From positions 10,788,101-10,852,100 of the forward strand of contig NC_134950.1 of assembly GCF_965638725.1 (NCBI RefSeq): a stretch of DNA of 64,000 bases. The letters are read 5' to 3'. Origin of the DNA: Aptenodytes patagonicus. Lineage: Eukaryota; Chordata; Aves; Sphenisciformes; Spheniscidae. The notes beneath the pieces were generated by a model. That model had not been told where the DNA came from. It saw only the letters and a program-made list of their open reading frames with translations, and did not search any database. How positions within the stretch are numbered: position 1 is the first letter of the stretch; every line of letters starts with the position of its first letter. Shown here one piece after another: positions 22,610 to 35,129 of this stretch. The position numbers and the translations under genes were made by a program.

Positions 22610-22680
22610 TTTGGACACTGTGTGACCTGTCCAAGGTCACATGGGAAGTATGTGGCAACACCTGGACCGGGGTGCCCCAC
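22610..22680 (-). mobile_element. MIR-type SINE fragment
   Basis: The plus strand reads TGTGTGACCTGTCCAAGGTCAC, ATGGGAAGTATGTGGCA. This is the antisense MIR core (the usual form is TGACTTGCCCAAGGTCACACAG...AGTGGCAGAG). About 70 bp remain and flanks are too diverged to extend. Confidence 0.5.
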
Positions 22681-22785
22681 GCTCAAGCTTGGGCTCTTCC
22701 CCCTTTTGGAAAATGAAACTGCTTTAAAAGCCTTCGTTTGTGCTCTCAGAAAACACACAAAAATGAATCCCAAGAAGCATCAAGA

Positions 22786-22801
22786 TTTTTTTTTTTTTTT
22801 T
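22786..22801. repeat. Poly-T run (T16)
   Basis: A T16 tract, poly-A on the minus strand. No polyadenylation signal or retrocopy is recognised beside it. Confidence 0.85.
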
Positions 22802-23680
22802 AGCACAACTGTTACAGAAATATGAAAATTTAATTCAGCAAGACAATCCATTTTCTCCCATCACCAAGTCATCTCTTCCCAGATAACCCATGTGGTACGC
22901 GACTTCCCAGCGGTCGGACGTGAGGAATGCCCATTCTGCCCCATTCCCACCTGGTTCTGCTCAGCTGTCCGGCAGCCCTGCCTGCACCAGCGGCATCCCC
23001 ACAGGCAAGAGCACAGGGAAAAGGTTGCAGCTTCTGCTGTTTATCCAAAATACCAACACATCTGGGAGTAACATAAAATAGCCAGAACCATCCATTTTAT
23101 GCTCTTTGGGACTATGCCCCGATAGGGAATCTTCCCAAGATAATTTGTAAAGCATTATCTATATGGTAAGGCCTAATGAGTTAATCCCCATCACAACATA
23201 TATCTGATGCCTTCCCACGGAAGGATGCAACCCAGTAAGGAGGCATTCCTGGCATGTCACTACACACGGCCAATTTGCAGGAACATCAGCCCTCCCTCTC
23301 GTGACCACAAGGAACGACAAGATGGAAAACCACCACCTATCTCGTTCCGAGTCAGCAGCTCCCAGCATGCCTGCTTGGAGCAATAAACCCCCTCTCAAAA
23401 AGGTGACCCCTTCCTCCATCTATTGCTGTTAAAGACCTCTCAGGTCCTCTTGTTTTGGGAATCCAGTTGACAAATTCAGGCAAACACACCTGAACAGAAG
23501 AAAAAAAATCCAAGCCCAACACATGCAGCCGTTCAGCAATTTGGTTCATGCGTTTCGCTGTCCCGTTTTTAATCCCCCCTTCCATGAAGGTGCATTGGCA
23601 CCACGCACCCACCAGCCCCGCTTGGATCCTTCAAGCCTTTTGGCTCCAGCCAGCGCGCCACCTTCTCCAAGCCAATAGTG
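22802..23680. other. Unique non-coding sequence
   Basis: No gene or repeat family recognised in this stretch. Confidence 0.5.
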
Positions 23681-23684
23681 ATCT

Positions 23685-23905
23685 GGCTGCAGGTTGCAAT
23701 AGAGCAGGTAGTTATGACTCAGGGTTATCGTTAAGAAACATTACACCCAGAGCACTCGGAGGTTAGCAGAATACGCCCTGGGTTTAATAATTAATCCTTC
23801 TTGGCCCCCTTTACTCCATATTGGTTTTCAATACGCAGCTTCGTAATTCAGAAAATGAACATGGTTTTCTGCAATGGGGTCAAATTTATTAAGGAAAAAC
23901 ATCCC
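23685..23905. other. AT-rich island, candidate conserved non-coding element
   Basis: Unique sequence containing GGGTTTAATAATTAATCC, a TGACTCA-type AP-1 core near 23714 and GTAATTCAG. The paired-homeodomain-like TAATNATTAATCC string is the most distinctive part. Conservation untested. Confidence 0.2.
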
Positions 23906-26855
23906 CACAAGGACAACATCTCCCGAAGGAGACATCTCTGCAGGATACGCTGCAGATGCATTCACTGCCCACCCATGCCATCACTTGTTGCCCACAAGTG
24001 GCCCAGAGAAGACCTCTCCCTGCCTCCTCCCAAATCCTTCAACATCCACCTCATCACAGCCAAGACAGCAGACTATATAACGAAGGGCAACATCCACAAG
24101 CTGTGGTCTGGGAGGATCATGTAGGACACTGGGGAAAGCTCTCCTACGAGCAAGGTGGTACAGTGTTGAAAGGGGTCACCTGGAGAGGTGGGGACATCTC
24201 CATCCCTGGAGGTACTGGCTGCCCTCCTCCAGTGCTGGTGGCACTAGAGAACTCCCATGGTCCCTCCTGGCCAGTGTGTCAGGGGCTCTCCCTTGGGTCC
24301 TGCTGTGTTGGAGACGCTGATGGCCCGGCTGCTCCCCCGGGACTTCCCTTCCTGCCTCCCCAGCTTCACTCCCTGCAGGTCCCCACCGTGGACCGTATCT
24401 GGATGATCTCCTTCAACTCCCCTTGTTACGTCCCCAAGCTTCCCAGGAAACACAGTGCACATCCCGGGGAGACACCAAGGTCAGAGCAGCTCTGTGCATG
24501 GTGACAAAGACAAAGGCATGGGGGGGTTGAGAAGGCACTCAAGAAAAACATACAGACAACACAAACCACCTCTGAGAGCAGCTTTTTATATGCATGTGAT
24601 TTAACCATCCATAGACACCGTTAACTTTAATAGGAAGCAGCAGAACTGAACAACCCATTGATGCAAAACCTAAAAAATAAAGGCCAGAAAATACCTGGTT
24701 CAACTAAATATATGCAGTTTGCTACTGGACACCGCCCATGAACACACGAGACCCACAGGGCCATACGCGCAATGTGATTCACAAAGGAGACTGTATGAGT
24801 CTGTACCAATGCCGTGCTCTCTCTAGGCACGGACACATGTAACCACCGAACATGGCAAGTCACCGGCTGGCCCAGACAATGCTGGGAGCCACTGATGAGG
24901 AGCAGCTGAACCTTGGAAGAGGAAAATGCAGTGAGCTGAGGGAAGACCAGCCTGAGCGACATCACCATTTATTTTTTCCAGATTTACAGCAACAGCTCTG
25001 AGACGATGTAATGCCTCGAAACCTTTGATCAAACGTCTGGGTGCCCACATGGGCGAGGATGGAGCCTGCAGAGGGGCTGCCTAGCCTGCTGCTCCCTCCC
25101 CACCTCCCCATCCAAGCAGCCACGCACACACTCATCACCCCACGTGGCTACTTTAAAGAAGTAAAAATGCCTGAAATAGGAGACAGCTCAAACAGATTTT
25201 TATCATCACATCCTGCACATATCAAGTGAAATCAGAAAGGGGGAGGAGCAGCCCACAAAATAAATAAGCATTTAACCCTTGCAGTGAAAGAGTCAGTGTC
25301 TTGGCTTTGGGTGGTGCTGAGGAAGTGCTCATTAACACCAGGAAAATTAGTGAAACTATCAATGAACTGAAGCAGGACACATCGTGCCACAGGAGAGCAC
25401 AGGCAAGAGATGGGGGGGCTGGCCATCTGCGACCACAGCTGAGCTGATGATGCCTGACAGGACATGTGTGCAGGTCCAAATCACAGAAAAAAAATGAACT
25501 TCATTAAAAGCCCCCATTGGGTGTAAGCCCAGCTTGGGTGTACAATTCGTCCACAGCAGAATCGGGGCAGGACAGGAAGAGCGACAGCTCGGTGCTGCTT
25601 CCCACTGCACCCAGCATCACGCGCTGGCCAAGAAGGATCCTAAATCCACAGCGGTTTCGAGCTAAGGGATGCCACCACTTAACCAGTTATCCCTTGAGCT
25701 GCAGCAACTGGTTGGATTTGTGTACTGCTACTGCATCAAACATGAGGCAAAGCACAGCCTAAAAGCCCTTCCAGGTAGGTTTAAACTAACCGGTCTAATG
25801 TCATACCTGCAACAGTCTAAGTGGCAGCAGCTCAGCAAGCTCTGCTCACCCAACACTCCTCAGATTGCATTGATCAAAAAAGGTTTTAAGCTGCTACGCA
25901 CAATCCTATACCAGGGATCAGCGTTGATTTAGCTGAACTACTGCGAAACCTGGAGGAAGCTTCATTGCAGGGACCTCACAAGTGCCAGCTAGCCACCATT
26001 AGCAGTTACTTGCTGTCAAAATTGCTGTTGGTGCCTGAGCACCCTGCTCACCCTAAGACCCAGCCCACCCTTTCATGTTTCTTTAGCAACATGTATCTCC
26101 TTGGCCTGGCCTCTGGACTTTTGCCCCGTTTTTTGCCTCTTTGCAAGATCCTTAGACTTGACAGAGTCTCATCTTGTCATGTTGGACCCAACTGCCTTTT
26201 CTCAGAGCTGATCAACTTGCGTCATGCAAATTACCCAGGGTGGAGGTAAACTTCATTAGTGGCAGAAAAGGGCATTCAGATGGTTCCTTTTATGTTTCAC
26301 AGGTCATTTGCATCCTTATTCTCTGCCTTTAGGGCAACTCCCGGTTGACTGAACACCTGCTTTTAGCTTCCAGGAAGCAGATAAAAAACCTCCTTCTCCA
26401 CCCACCCCCAATTCACACCCCTTCTGAATATTTAGCTGGTGTCACTGAGACTTGCAAAACCCTCCCCACTTCAGGCAGGCTGCTCATTTTATCTTGGTCA
26501 GGATGGAGATGAGCACATTCTCCTGCTTAACGCGTCCCGGAATCCCAAAGCATACCAGTAAACCAAACCCAAGGAAAGCAGAGAGACTCGCACCAAGTCA
26601 CGGGCTCGGTGGCTCCACATCTTTGAGCCCCGAACACTCTTGCTGATGTCCGAGGTGTCAGCCTGGCACTAAGATCCTTCCAAAGAAGGAGGGATGGAGA
26701 AGGGAAGCCAGCTGGAGTGAACTTTATCACAGAAAAGCCAGCCAGCCAGTCACCAGCCAAGTAAAAATGAGGCTCCTTGCTGGGAACCACTGATACTGCA
26801 GAAAGCATCACCCCTGCTTAGACACAGCACTAGGATCCTCTGTTACATCACTAGT
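23906..26855. other. Unique non-coding sequence
   Basis: No gene recognised. A plus-strand frame of 182 codons (23956-24504) has low-complexity Pro/Ser-rich stretches and no splice context. A 40-base block at about 24176-24213 (TCTCCATCCCTGGAGGT) resembles a CR1 ORF2 tail but is too short to assign. Confidence 0.45.
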
Positions 26856-26861
26856 CCCTAA

Positions 26862-26990
26862 TATAATCATTACCACAACTCCAAAGACTCAGTTTATCCC
26901 TATTGTCTGAACGGAGAATTGAGGCACGACCTGAGAGCATAGAGACCAGTGGCAGAAGCAAGCATCGCACCCAAGGGCACCATGAGTCCC
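26862..26990 (-). mobile_element. MIR-type SINE fragment
   Basis: The plus strand shows TTTATCCCTATTGTCTGAAC, GGAGAATTGAGGCACGACCT and CCAGTGGCAGAAGCAAGC. This matches the order of the antisense MIR consensus (ATTATCCCCATTTTACAGA, GGAAACTGAGGCAC, AGTGGCAGAGCC). Diverged and inactive. Confidence 0.55.
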
Positions 26991-29042
26991 TGCAACATCT
27001 TCTGGTCCCCAAGGTAGACAGATGGAAGGCAGAAGACATATGTGTCCCCCACTTGGATGTGGCCAGGGCTCAGGCAAAGGGCAGTGACCACACAATTTCA
27101 CTGTGACAGTGTTTCTCTCACTATAAAAGGGAGTGTTTCCTCTCTCCAGGGCTGCAGTGAAAATACTCCAATGACTAGTAACACAGAAAAGCTAACGCTA
27201 AAGTAAACTGCAGAAGAAACTCTATATATAAGAAACACACACACACATTCTCTTTGCCAACTTAAAACTAAACAAGAGTGATGTATCACAGCAAATTATA
27301 TTTGTTCCTTTATTTAAGGTGACAATCTTGAGGATGCACCGTCAACATCAATCCCTCTTTCTTAACACAGAGCAACAGGCTGCACCTCTGAGAGCATATT
27401 GAGGGCATCAGCAAAAACAGAAGGTATCAAAAATCTTCCAGAGTTGCAGCTGCTTAGGTAGAACAATTTGTACACCTAAGTTTTAACCTTTTCTACTCAA
27501 TATTTATCCACACCCCAATACAGACTAGCCAGCACATGCTGAGCACTCTGCAAACACACAGAGAAAACAACGTTCCTGTCCCCCCCAAAAAAAAATTTAC
27601 AGTGAGGAGGTGAAGCAAAGGAGGCAGCCCAGCAAAGGCAGAGGGATATCTGTAGAGAATTTCCCCTGCATGGGAGATGCAGCGAAGTGCACAAAAGCTC
27701 TCAATCAACAGAGCCCTGACACACAGGTCTCAGCTCTTCACGTTACCACACCTGCTGGCTGCTGTGCTGTAGCCAAGTTACTGGAACGTGGATGCTCTCG
27801 CTACAGGTGTCAATCTCCCAAAGGGACAGGGTAAGCATTGCTCCAAACCTCCCCATGGCCAAAAAGCCACAAGCCACGTTACTTGTAAAGGCAGAGGCCA
27901 GAGTGGCTCCTGGGCTGGTTCCCAGGAGGTTCGCAGGCAGCCCCAGCAGCCTCTCCAGGCTCTCCATGCAGCTTCTGGGGGTGGAGTCATCTCCTGGGGC
28001 TGGAGTCATCTTGCTGGTCCCCACTGGGACTGCTATAGCCAGCGTGAGATGACCCAGTTGGACTGAAACTGCCTTGGTGATGACACCCTATCCTTCAGGA
28101 ACGTACTTACACTGTCAGTCAGGGTGAATAAACACTGAAAGCAGGCTCAAGACAAGTAGCTCACAGATTTAGGCTGTGTCCAAACCTTGAAGAAAATTTA
28201 AGGGCGGCTTAGGAGAGGCCCAAGCTTTCATCCAGTGGGTTTGGACATCCCAAGCCACCAGTAAGCACCTTGAACTCCAGTCCTCCTATGCAGGGTGCAG
28301 ACATTACACACGCATTGCAGACCCTACATCCAAACAAGCCGTCCCGGCTGCACTGACAGTGCAGAGAAGCAGGTATTGTAGGGAGTAATTCATCCCATGC
28401 AGATGCCTACAGCAGGTCAGAGTCAGACGCTTCCTAAAAATAGCCACTTCCCTTCAGTGACTGTAAAAGGAGGCTGGGGACTGGTTCAGTTGCAAGTAAT
28501 TGCAGCAGAGGTCTCTAAATCTAGAGAAGTGAAGTCCCCTGTTGCGATCCCCAAATACGGTCTGTGTGATGCACAGACCTCAGCATACTTGAGATAGTCT
28601 CCAGCCCTTCTGAGACCCCTGAGCGCATCAGCAGTCTAAAATCATCCCATCAGCCCTGAAGAGGCAAAATACAGGGAAACCCGTAACAAAAACGAAGCCT
28701 GGAGGTTCAACAGAAGTGGTCTTACCCAAGGGGTGCAGGGAAGCCCAGGAGGGTTTGTATCTCCGGGCTTATGAGTGCTGAAAGCCATCACCACTCACCT
28801 TATTTCCCAGGAAACCCTGGCAGGATCTGACCTCCCTTCCAACACGCTCCTCCTCTCTCCTTTTCACAGTCAACCGAAACCTACACGACATTACAACAAA
28901 AGAAATGTCAGCAAGCCCAACCTTGTTCCCTCCCTCCAACTTCATTCCCTCAGTTCTTCAAAATAAGGCTGTACTGGAAAGCAATTATATGTAAATTGCA
29001 GCTTATGTATCAATTTAATTATTTTATATATTTAATATATAT

Positions 29043-29060
29043 TATCTATTTAAATAGATA
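29043..29060. repeat. Perfect 18-bp palindrome in AT-rich DNA
   Basis: TATCTATTTAAATAGATA is its own reverse complement. It is embedded in about 85 bp of A/T-rich sequence and could be extruded as a cruciform, or may simply reflect low complexity. Confidence 0.85.
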
Positions 29061-29651
29061 TATAAAGTGGGGAAGGGACAGGAGCCCCCGCAAGCGGCCA
29101 AGGCAGCAGCAGGCTCCTCTGTGGCAGCAAACAGACCTGCATCAGGGATGAAGCCCTACAGCCTGTCCCATGAACACCCAAGATGACCCAGCAATGGGGC
29201 ACCAAAGCGAGCATGACAAGGTCCGCCTGTGATGTTCACTGTCAGCTCTAAAGCAATCCCTCAAACACTCCTAAAGAGTAATGAGAGGAAGCACAGCCAG
29301 GAGCGGCAGGGAGCTTGGGATGGTGAAAAGAGGCCCCTCTTGTGATGCTTGCCCAGGGCTAGCCAAGAGCTGCAAGAAAAAGGGGTGGAGGCAGTGGACC
29401 CCCGCTCCATGACCCAGAGCATCCCAGCAGCATCACCGAGAGGATATGGGCTTTTCCTAGCAGCGACCTCCAGGCCTTGCTGACACTTCACGTTACAGCC
29501 CAAGGGTTGCACAGGACAGCCAGAGGGACATCAGGCTGTTGCTCAGGTCCCCATCACCATGCTGGGTAGTGATCCCAGCGGTCTGTTTTTTCCCCACCAT
29601 CTACATCCCCATCCTCTCTTTCATCTCAGGCCACAGGACCCCTTGTTGGGG

Positions 29652-29684
29652 CAGTCATATATCACACAGTCATATATCACACAG
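29652..29684. repeat. 15-bp tandem duplication
   Basis: CAGTCATATATCACA occurs twice in direct succession, followed by CAG of a third unit. This is an exact short duplication, probably from replication slippage. Confidence 0.9.
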
Positions 29685-30873
29685 CCGCTCTGGCAGCCTG
29701 AGCTTGAGGCAGAGCAGGGTAAGGGGACCTTTTTTACCATCAGAATAGCCTCATCACTCAGCCTACTTAACCCAGCCACATTTGCACTGCTAAATTTGGG
29801 AGAGTATGAGAAGCATTCCCGCAGAACGGGAGGTGGGGGAGGGACAGGCAGGCTTTTGGCCTCCTTTAACTCCCTGCCAAGCGCTCTGTAATTCAAAGTC
29901 CATGTCAGGGATGCCACCCCAAGCTGCACAGCAATGGCCCAGACCCAGCAAACCTGGAGATCCAGTGCCTTAACCCCTTCGAGTCAGTATGTGAGCTTAG
30001 CTATTTTAAGAAAATGATTGAGTCGGGCTTTCTGAAATAGAGAAACAGCCCCCACTGAAATAACAGGTTTCCAGGAGGCATGTGGGGAGAATTCAGGACA
30101 CCTCCATGCAGGAAAGGAGGCCCTCGACTTCAGGTAGCCAAATCTGAAGACCCTGCCCTAAAGGGATGCAGTGCTTAGCTTGCTAACAGCTAGCAGCAAT
30201 CCTTATATTCAAATTGATTTAAGAAGTTGTGAATGACTATTTTCAGGTGCAAAATAGATGAACTACTCAGGAAAGACAGCATCAATACCAGCAGCAAGAG
30301 GGGGCCACCATCCCTGGCAGCATGTAGAAACATCAGCCTGACCTGCAGCACAGGCACCTAAAAACAACTGATCACCAAGCTTTGCTTTTGAGATCATAGA
30401 AGGAAATTAAACTTCTATTTCGCTCTTGTTGCTGGTGGGTACAGGAAGGAAACGCAGGTTATGGTAACCTTTCTGGGCCCATTTTTCATAAACACCATCA
30501 GCACCTGCACCCTCCTGAGGATGCCCAGAGAAATGTGCCCCTGGAAACCCAACCCGTGAAGCGTCTTGGGGGAGGGGGGTATTGCTGCCCACATCCAACA
30601 AATAAACACTTTAATTAATCCCAGAGGGTGCCAAGTCCAACAGCGTACAAGGTGAGCCAGAAATTTTCCCCGGCACCCACACCAAGACATTCGAGGGAGC
30701 TTTTGAGGAATCCAGGCGTGAGCCCAGGCAACTGGCCGCGGAGCTACGGCTGCTCTCCTGAGACCTTTCCCAAGCAATTCACATGCACAGCAAAAAAAAA
30801 AACCCTAGGCTTGTTTGCCGTAAAAGTGGGCATCAAACGCTCTGACATCAAGAAGGATGATTAAAGACAGTTG

Positions 30874-31020
30874 AGTTACAAGGAAAGATTAAAAGAACTA
30901 AATATGCCCAACTTGGCTAAGCAATGAGTAAGAGGAGACATGATAAATGACTCCAGGCATCTGAATGAAGGGAGTGGCATGGCATTAAAGGACTGAATAA
31001 AATATCTTTCTGAGAAATGG
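30874..31020 (+). pseudogene. Ancient CR1 ORF2 remnant (reverse transcriptase C-terminal part)
   Basis: In one plus-strand frame from 30874 the translation reads SYKERLKELNMPNLAKQ, then a stop, then VRGDMIND. The intact CR1 family motif is Y-E-E-R-L-(K/R)-E-L-x-(L/M)-x-S-L-x-K-R-R-L-R-G-D-(L/M)-I, the region just upstream of the C-terminal tail seen in the young copy at 9780-10079. The in-frame stop and substitutions show a long-dead element. Homology after about 30955 is faint. Confidence 0.75.
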
Positions 31021-33105
31021 ATCCATCAACGATCTCCCAAGAGATAAGGTACAAGCCTCATTTTTTAGGCATTTCTAAAACCGGTTGCTAGAACCAAGGT
31101 TTTTGAGGAGAAATCCACATTGCCCCGAAGGGAGCACGCACCAAACTTTTTCATCTCCGGCACGGGGTGCTGCGAACAAAGCGCGCGATGCCACAAGGGA
31201 GCACAGGAAACTTGGGAAGTGGCAAGTATTTAATTCTGCCTCATCCAAGAAACAGAGATACGTTTTTTCACTATAAAATTTAAAAAGAAGGAAAAAAATC
31301 ATGCCTTCTTTTTAATTCAGCAGTCCTAATCCATAATGTCGAGTTAAAAAAAAAAAGGGGGGTGGGGTGGGAAATAACCACCAACCCATTCAAAACGAAC
31401 AGGTCTGGGGGTCTTACGAGTACTTGACTTTTTCCCCCAGTAATTAAAGCTACGTGGGGTACTGCAGAGGCAAGAGCCTGGCTTGAGTTGGGCGGTGGCG
31501 CTCCCGGGGACTGCAAGCCCGGCAGCTCTCCAGACTCAGCACACACATGGGCAAGGTGACAAAATCCTAGAAAGTATTTCAATACCTGGCTCTGCTGAGA
31601 CTGTACCCCTCGGAGAAAGTACCCTCTGAAACCCAGGGACCTGACAGGCTTTATAAAGATTAGAAGTAAGTCCCAAGCCCTGAGAAAACTGCCCGGGACT
31701 GAGCGCTAAACCTGTTACACTGGCTTTACCCCAAAAATCCACGTACAATGCATGCAATGTACATACCTATCTAAATACCGAATCTGTGAAGCCAAAGCAG
31801 TGGATTTTGTGTGATTTCACATGATCTCCAGCCATACAAGGGTCTCCTGAACATATCCCCCCAGCGTGGACAGAGGAGTGTACCCAAGGGAAGGAGCTTG
31901 ACCTGGTCAACAGTATTTATTGAATACAGACACATGCACTGTGAGGTTTCCAGCAACACCAGCTTATCAATTCATTTAATGTGCCTGGGAGTTGCAATTA
32001 ACCCCCAAATGTTCCTTCAGGTGCTTCTGTCCCAATATTCTTGATGCAACTCGGCCACTGGATATGATTTACAAAGCTCGGCAGCATCCCAGATTTGGGT
32101 ACCTGAGACACTCCTTCATCCTCAACAGGGAAAAGCCAAAAGACATTTGCTGATGGTGCAATTTTAAATCGCAGTTAAATTCACATAATGGCCATAAATC
32201 ATCAAGGTGGTCCAGTCCCAGCTCCCCCTGGCTCCCCTGACCTGGTGAGTCAATGCAGGGCAACTGGGTCTAAGAGAAAACTAGTTAGGAAAAAAAAATA
32301 GGTGAATAATTTTCTTCAATTAATTCCCTAAATCAGTTCAGTGGGGTTCAGGCAAGTACTAGAAATCTTTCCCCTTTTGGCATGAGCGAGATCAGCTGAA
32401 CTGCAACATGTGACCGCAATCCAAGGCAACCTTTGTTTGCAAGACCAAGAGTGGATCTTTTTGATTTATTTTTTTTTTCCCCTTTCCCACAGCAAGCTCT
32501 TAAGTCTGCAACTGCCATTCTCCATGGGAACAGGAGATCCACCGTTTACTGACCGGTGAGTTTTATTGCAGAGTTGAAGCAGGATGTTCACAGAGTTGGT
32601 TTTTTGTTTTTTGGATTGTTTTTTGTTTTTTGTTTTTTGTTTTTGTTTTTTTTTTAAATAGGTGGAGCATTTTAGTATGCAGTGAATCTTCTTGCTTTAT
32701 GCTTATGTGTCTCTTTGGGAGGCTGAAGTACAACACCAGGCTGCCAGATTCATTTTATATATTGAAGAAACATGATTCTACCCAATCTGAAAGGCAGGCC
32801 AACATAACAAGACTCATTAAAAGTGGAGGAAGCTCTGCACTTACAGTTTGGGATGAAAAGGGGAAAATTAAAACATCTAAGAGAGATTATTACACCTTCT
32901 ATCAAACCTGCCTGTTACATAGAATCGGCTGCTTCCATCACTGCAGCAACACTGATGCTCGAGATAACCAGGCTCAAGGTATCACTGTCACAAAGAATTA
33001 AAGGCTTGCAGGTTGTATTCAGACAACTCCTTCCTTTCCTTTTGAAGTTAATTTTGGGTATTCCCGCTCAGGCCATGACTGCAGTTTTACTCTGCTCTCA
33101 TCACG
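31021..33105. other. Unique non-coding sequence with T-rich repeat
   Basis: No gene recognised. A 20-bp near-palindrome lies at 31743-31762 and a possible homeodomain/HOX-type CCATAAATCATCAA at about 32190-32203. The T-rich simple repeat at 32600-32655 is listed separately. Confidence 0.45.
32600..32655. repeat. T-rich simple repeat, (T5-6 G)n
   Basis: Repeated TTTTTTG units grade into a T12 run. It is low-complexity sequence and is A-rich on the minus strand. No attached retrocopy recognised. Confidence 0.85.
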
Positions 33106-33109
33106 CATT

Positions 33110-33129
33110 CAGACAGACAGACAGACAGC
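33110..33129. repeat. (CAGA)n microsatellite
   Basis: Five consecutive CAGA units ending in CC. A short tetranucleotide repeat. Confidence 0.9.
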
Positions 33130-33518
33130 CCTTGTAGCCCTCGCAGCTAGCATGGCAGGAGAGCAAAGCCCCTCTCTGACCTACAACTCATCCCTACGTG
33201 AACAGCTTTGGGGAGCTGAAGAAGGAAATGTAAAATTTTGACTTGTGCAGTTCCCACTACAGGGAGTAAGGGTCATTTTTTCCCCATTCAGCTAGTTAAT
33301 AAGAAACAACTGTCTTCCAAAACACAGACAAGTTTCTACTATTCAGAACAGTGGGTTGGGACAACCCATGTCTAAAAAAAAATGGAGAGGAGCCTGAAAG
33401 AGCAGCAGGTCCTGGTATAGCGGACCTGTCTCCTTCATCACTCGCCCAAATGTGCGGGGCTGCAGTGAGGAGTGATGGAGAAAGGTGAGCCCAGGTGTGG
33501 CCCATACACCCCCACCAT

Positions 33519-33539
33519 GGGTGAGGGAGGGCAGGGGGG
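33519..33539 (+). other. G-quadruplex-type motif
   Basis: The plus strand reads GGG-TGA-GGG-A-GGG-CA-GGGGGG, four G runs with loops of 1-3 bases, fitting the canonical quadruplex pattern. Confidence 0.65.
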
Positions 33540-34765
33540 AAGGTGTAACCCAGAAAAACCAAAAAGGTGGATCCCTGCAGCTCTGCACAGACCATGCGGA
33601 TGCCCTGGTACCCAGCAGGACCGCAGCTCCCTCCTGTGCTACGGAGCCCTGGCACCTCCACAGAGCCAGCACGGAAACCACTCCGCAGCAGGGACAGTCG
33701 CTCTGAAAGCAGAGGAGAGATGACTGTACAATTAACAACCTATAAAGAAACCCACTTGCTGTTACCCTTTTTTTACTTGCAAAGAGCAGCAGAACCCAAT
33801 CCTCAGTGCACAGCTCTGCAGGGTGCAGATGCTTCACCGCTCACACGTCTGCCCAGCCTTCCCCGGCACAAAGCCCACTGCCAGCAGCAACGACTGCTGC
33901 CCCAGCCACGACAGCGATTTCTGTATCACTTGCTAAAATACTGTAGTGGGGAACCTTTTGGTGCTTAAGAGAGGCAATTGCCAGCACAATCTCGGAGAGC
34001 ATCTTGCTTTCCAGTGGATCGAGCCTTGGGATACCTTCGGAGCTGCCTAGGAAAGACACGCTAATGGATACCGCACGTGGGCAGTGGGTCGACATGCACC
34101 AAACCCGGCTGGATAGGCAGGCGGGCAGGGAAGCATCTTCTGAGAGATGACAGAAAGAACAAAAAGCAGGAACTGGCAAGGACAGCCCGTTCAGCGCTGA
34201 GGCACAGAAGACAACCAGCCCCAGCGCCACCTCTCTGGGCTCCTGCAGGACGAGCCCCCGGAGGGAGGTGTGTGCTGGGAAGCAGCCAGTTCCTCGTGTC
34301 CTTCCTGAGAAACACATTTCTCACCCTGACACACGCATTCTGGTACCCAAGTCAATCCCCGCTCCCACTCAGCAGAGCCTTTGCCGGCAGCCGGTTTCCC
34401 TGGGTATTTTCCAAACGCTTATCCAGAGCTTCCCATCCTCACTCTCTCACACAACAATAACTGCTATTCTATTTTTGCTCAAGATCTGAAAAGGTGCAAG
34501 AGCGAAACGAGTGTTTTTCAGGTTTCAGGAAGATGGGCACCTCTGCCTGCGTGGGCAGCCGCTCCTTTGCTGGGAGAGAGGGAATGCACTTGCCCTGTGC
34601 GTAAAGCTCTTCGAGAGGGAATGGAGTGGGATGTAAGCGCCTGGACCGCTGCTGGCAGCCTGGAAAGAGTTACCGCCGGGCTCGGAGGATTTCTGCCTTC
34701 CCAACAAGGCGGCCGGGGTGAAGAATGCAAGTGACGCAGCAGCATCTTGCTGGGAGAGAGGGGGA

Positions 34766-34832
34766 AAAAAGTAAAAAAAAACCCAAAAAACAACCAAACC
34801 CAAAAAACAAAAACCAAAAAAAAAAACCCCTA
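34766..34832. repeat. A-rich low-complexity tract
   Basis: A runs of 4-11 are interrupted by C and CC (AAAACCC-type units). This is simple A-rich sequence with no polyadenylation signal upstream. Confidence 0.8.
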
Positions 34833-35054
34833 AAGCTCTTTGGATGAGGTTCAGGATGACTACACTTTTACTGTAAGTGTTTAGTAACTCGGAGTCGCAT
34901 AACCCTTCTCTGCCCACTTGGGGCCACAACACGCAGATTACAAGCTACAAGAAATGCTTCACACACACACAGACGAATCCCCCGTCCAAGGGAGGACAAA
35001 AAAACCTTTAACAAATTAAGCTGCATTTCCCATTTAAGCAGAGCCCGATCACTA

Positions 35055-35060
35055 TTTATT
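35055..35060 (-). terminator. AATAAA polyadenylation signal on the minus strand (context uncertain)
   Basis: The plus strand TTTATT reads AATAAA on the minus strand. It lies about 960 bp downstream of the stop codon of the candidate minus-strand exon at 36020-36169, a plausible 3' UTR length. The hexamer is common by chance, so this is only circumstantial. Confidence 0.15.
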
Positions 35061-35129
35061 TAACAATTTTAAAGTGTTATTTTAGCCTTCCTGGTTTGTG
35101 TGTGTTGAAAGGCTGTTCCTGGGACAGGA

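Larger units (their letters stand above)
26991..30870. other. Unique non-coding sequence with short repeats
   Basis: No gene recognised. A TATAAAAGGG string at about 27122-27131 has no supporting initiator or exon. An AT-rich palindromic stretch lies at 28980-29065 and a 15-bp tandem duplication at 29652-29684. Frames on both strands are short. Confidence 0.5.
33130..35125. other. Unique GC-richer sequence, no gene recognised
   Basis: Frames of up to 164 codons occupy several frames on both strands at 33300-34330, the pattern of stop-poor DNA. No domain or splice-bounded exon was found. A G-quadruplex motif (33519-33539) and an A-rich tract (34766-34832) lie inside. Confidence 0.5.

Noticed and set aside
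24176..24213. CR1-like TCTCCATCCCTGGAGGT block
   Set aside because: Only about 20 matching bases and no CR1 3' end downstream. Too short to call.
27122..27131. TATAAAAGGG as a promoter
   Set aside because: Good TATA core, but no initiator, CpG patch or exon follows. Such strings occur by chance in 64 kb.
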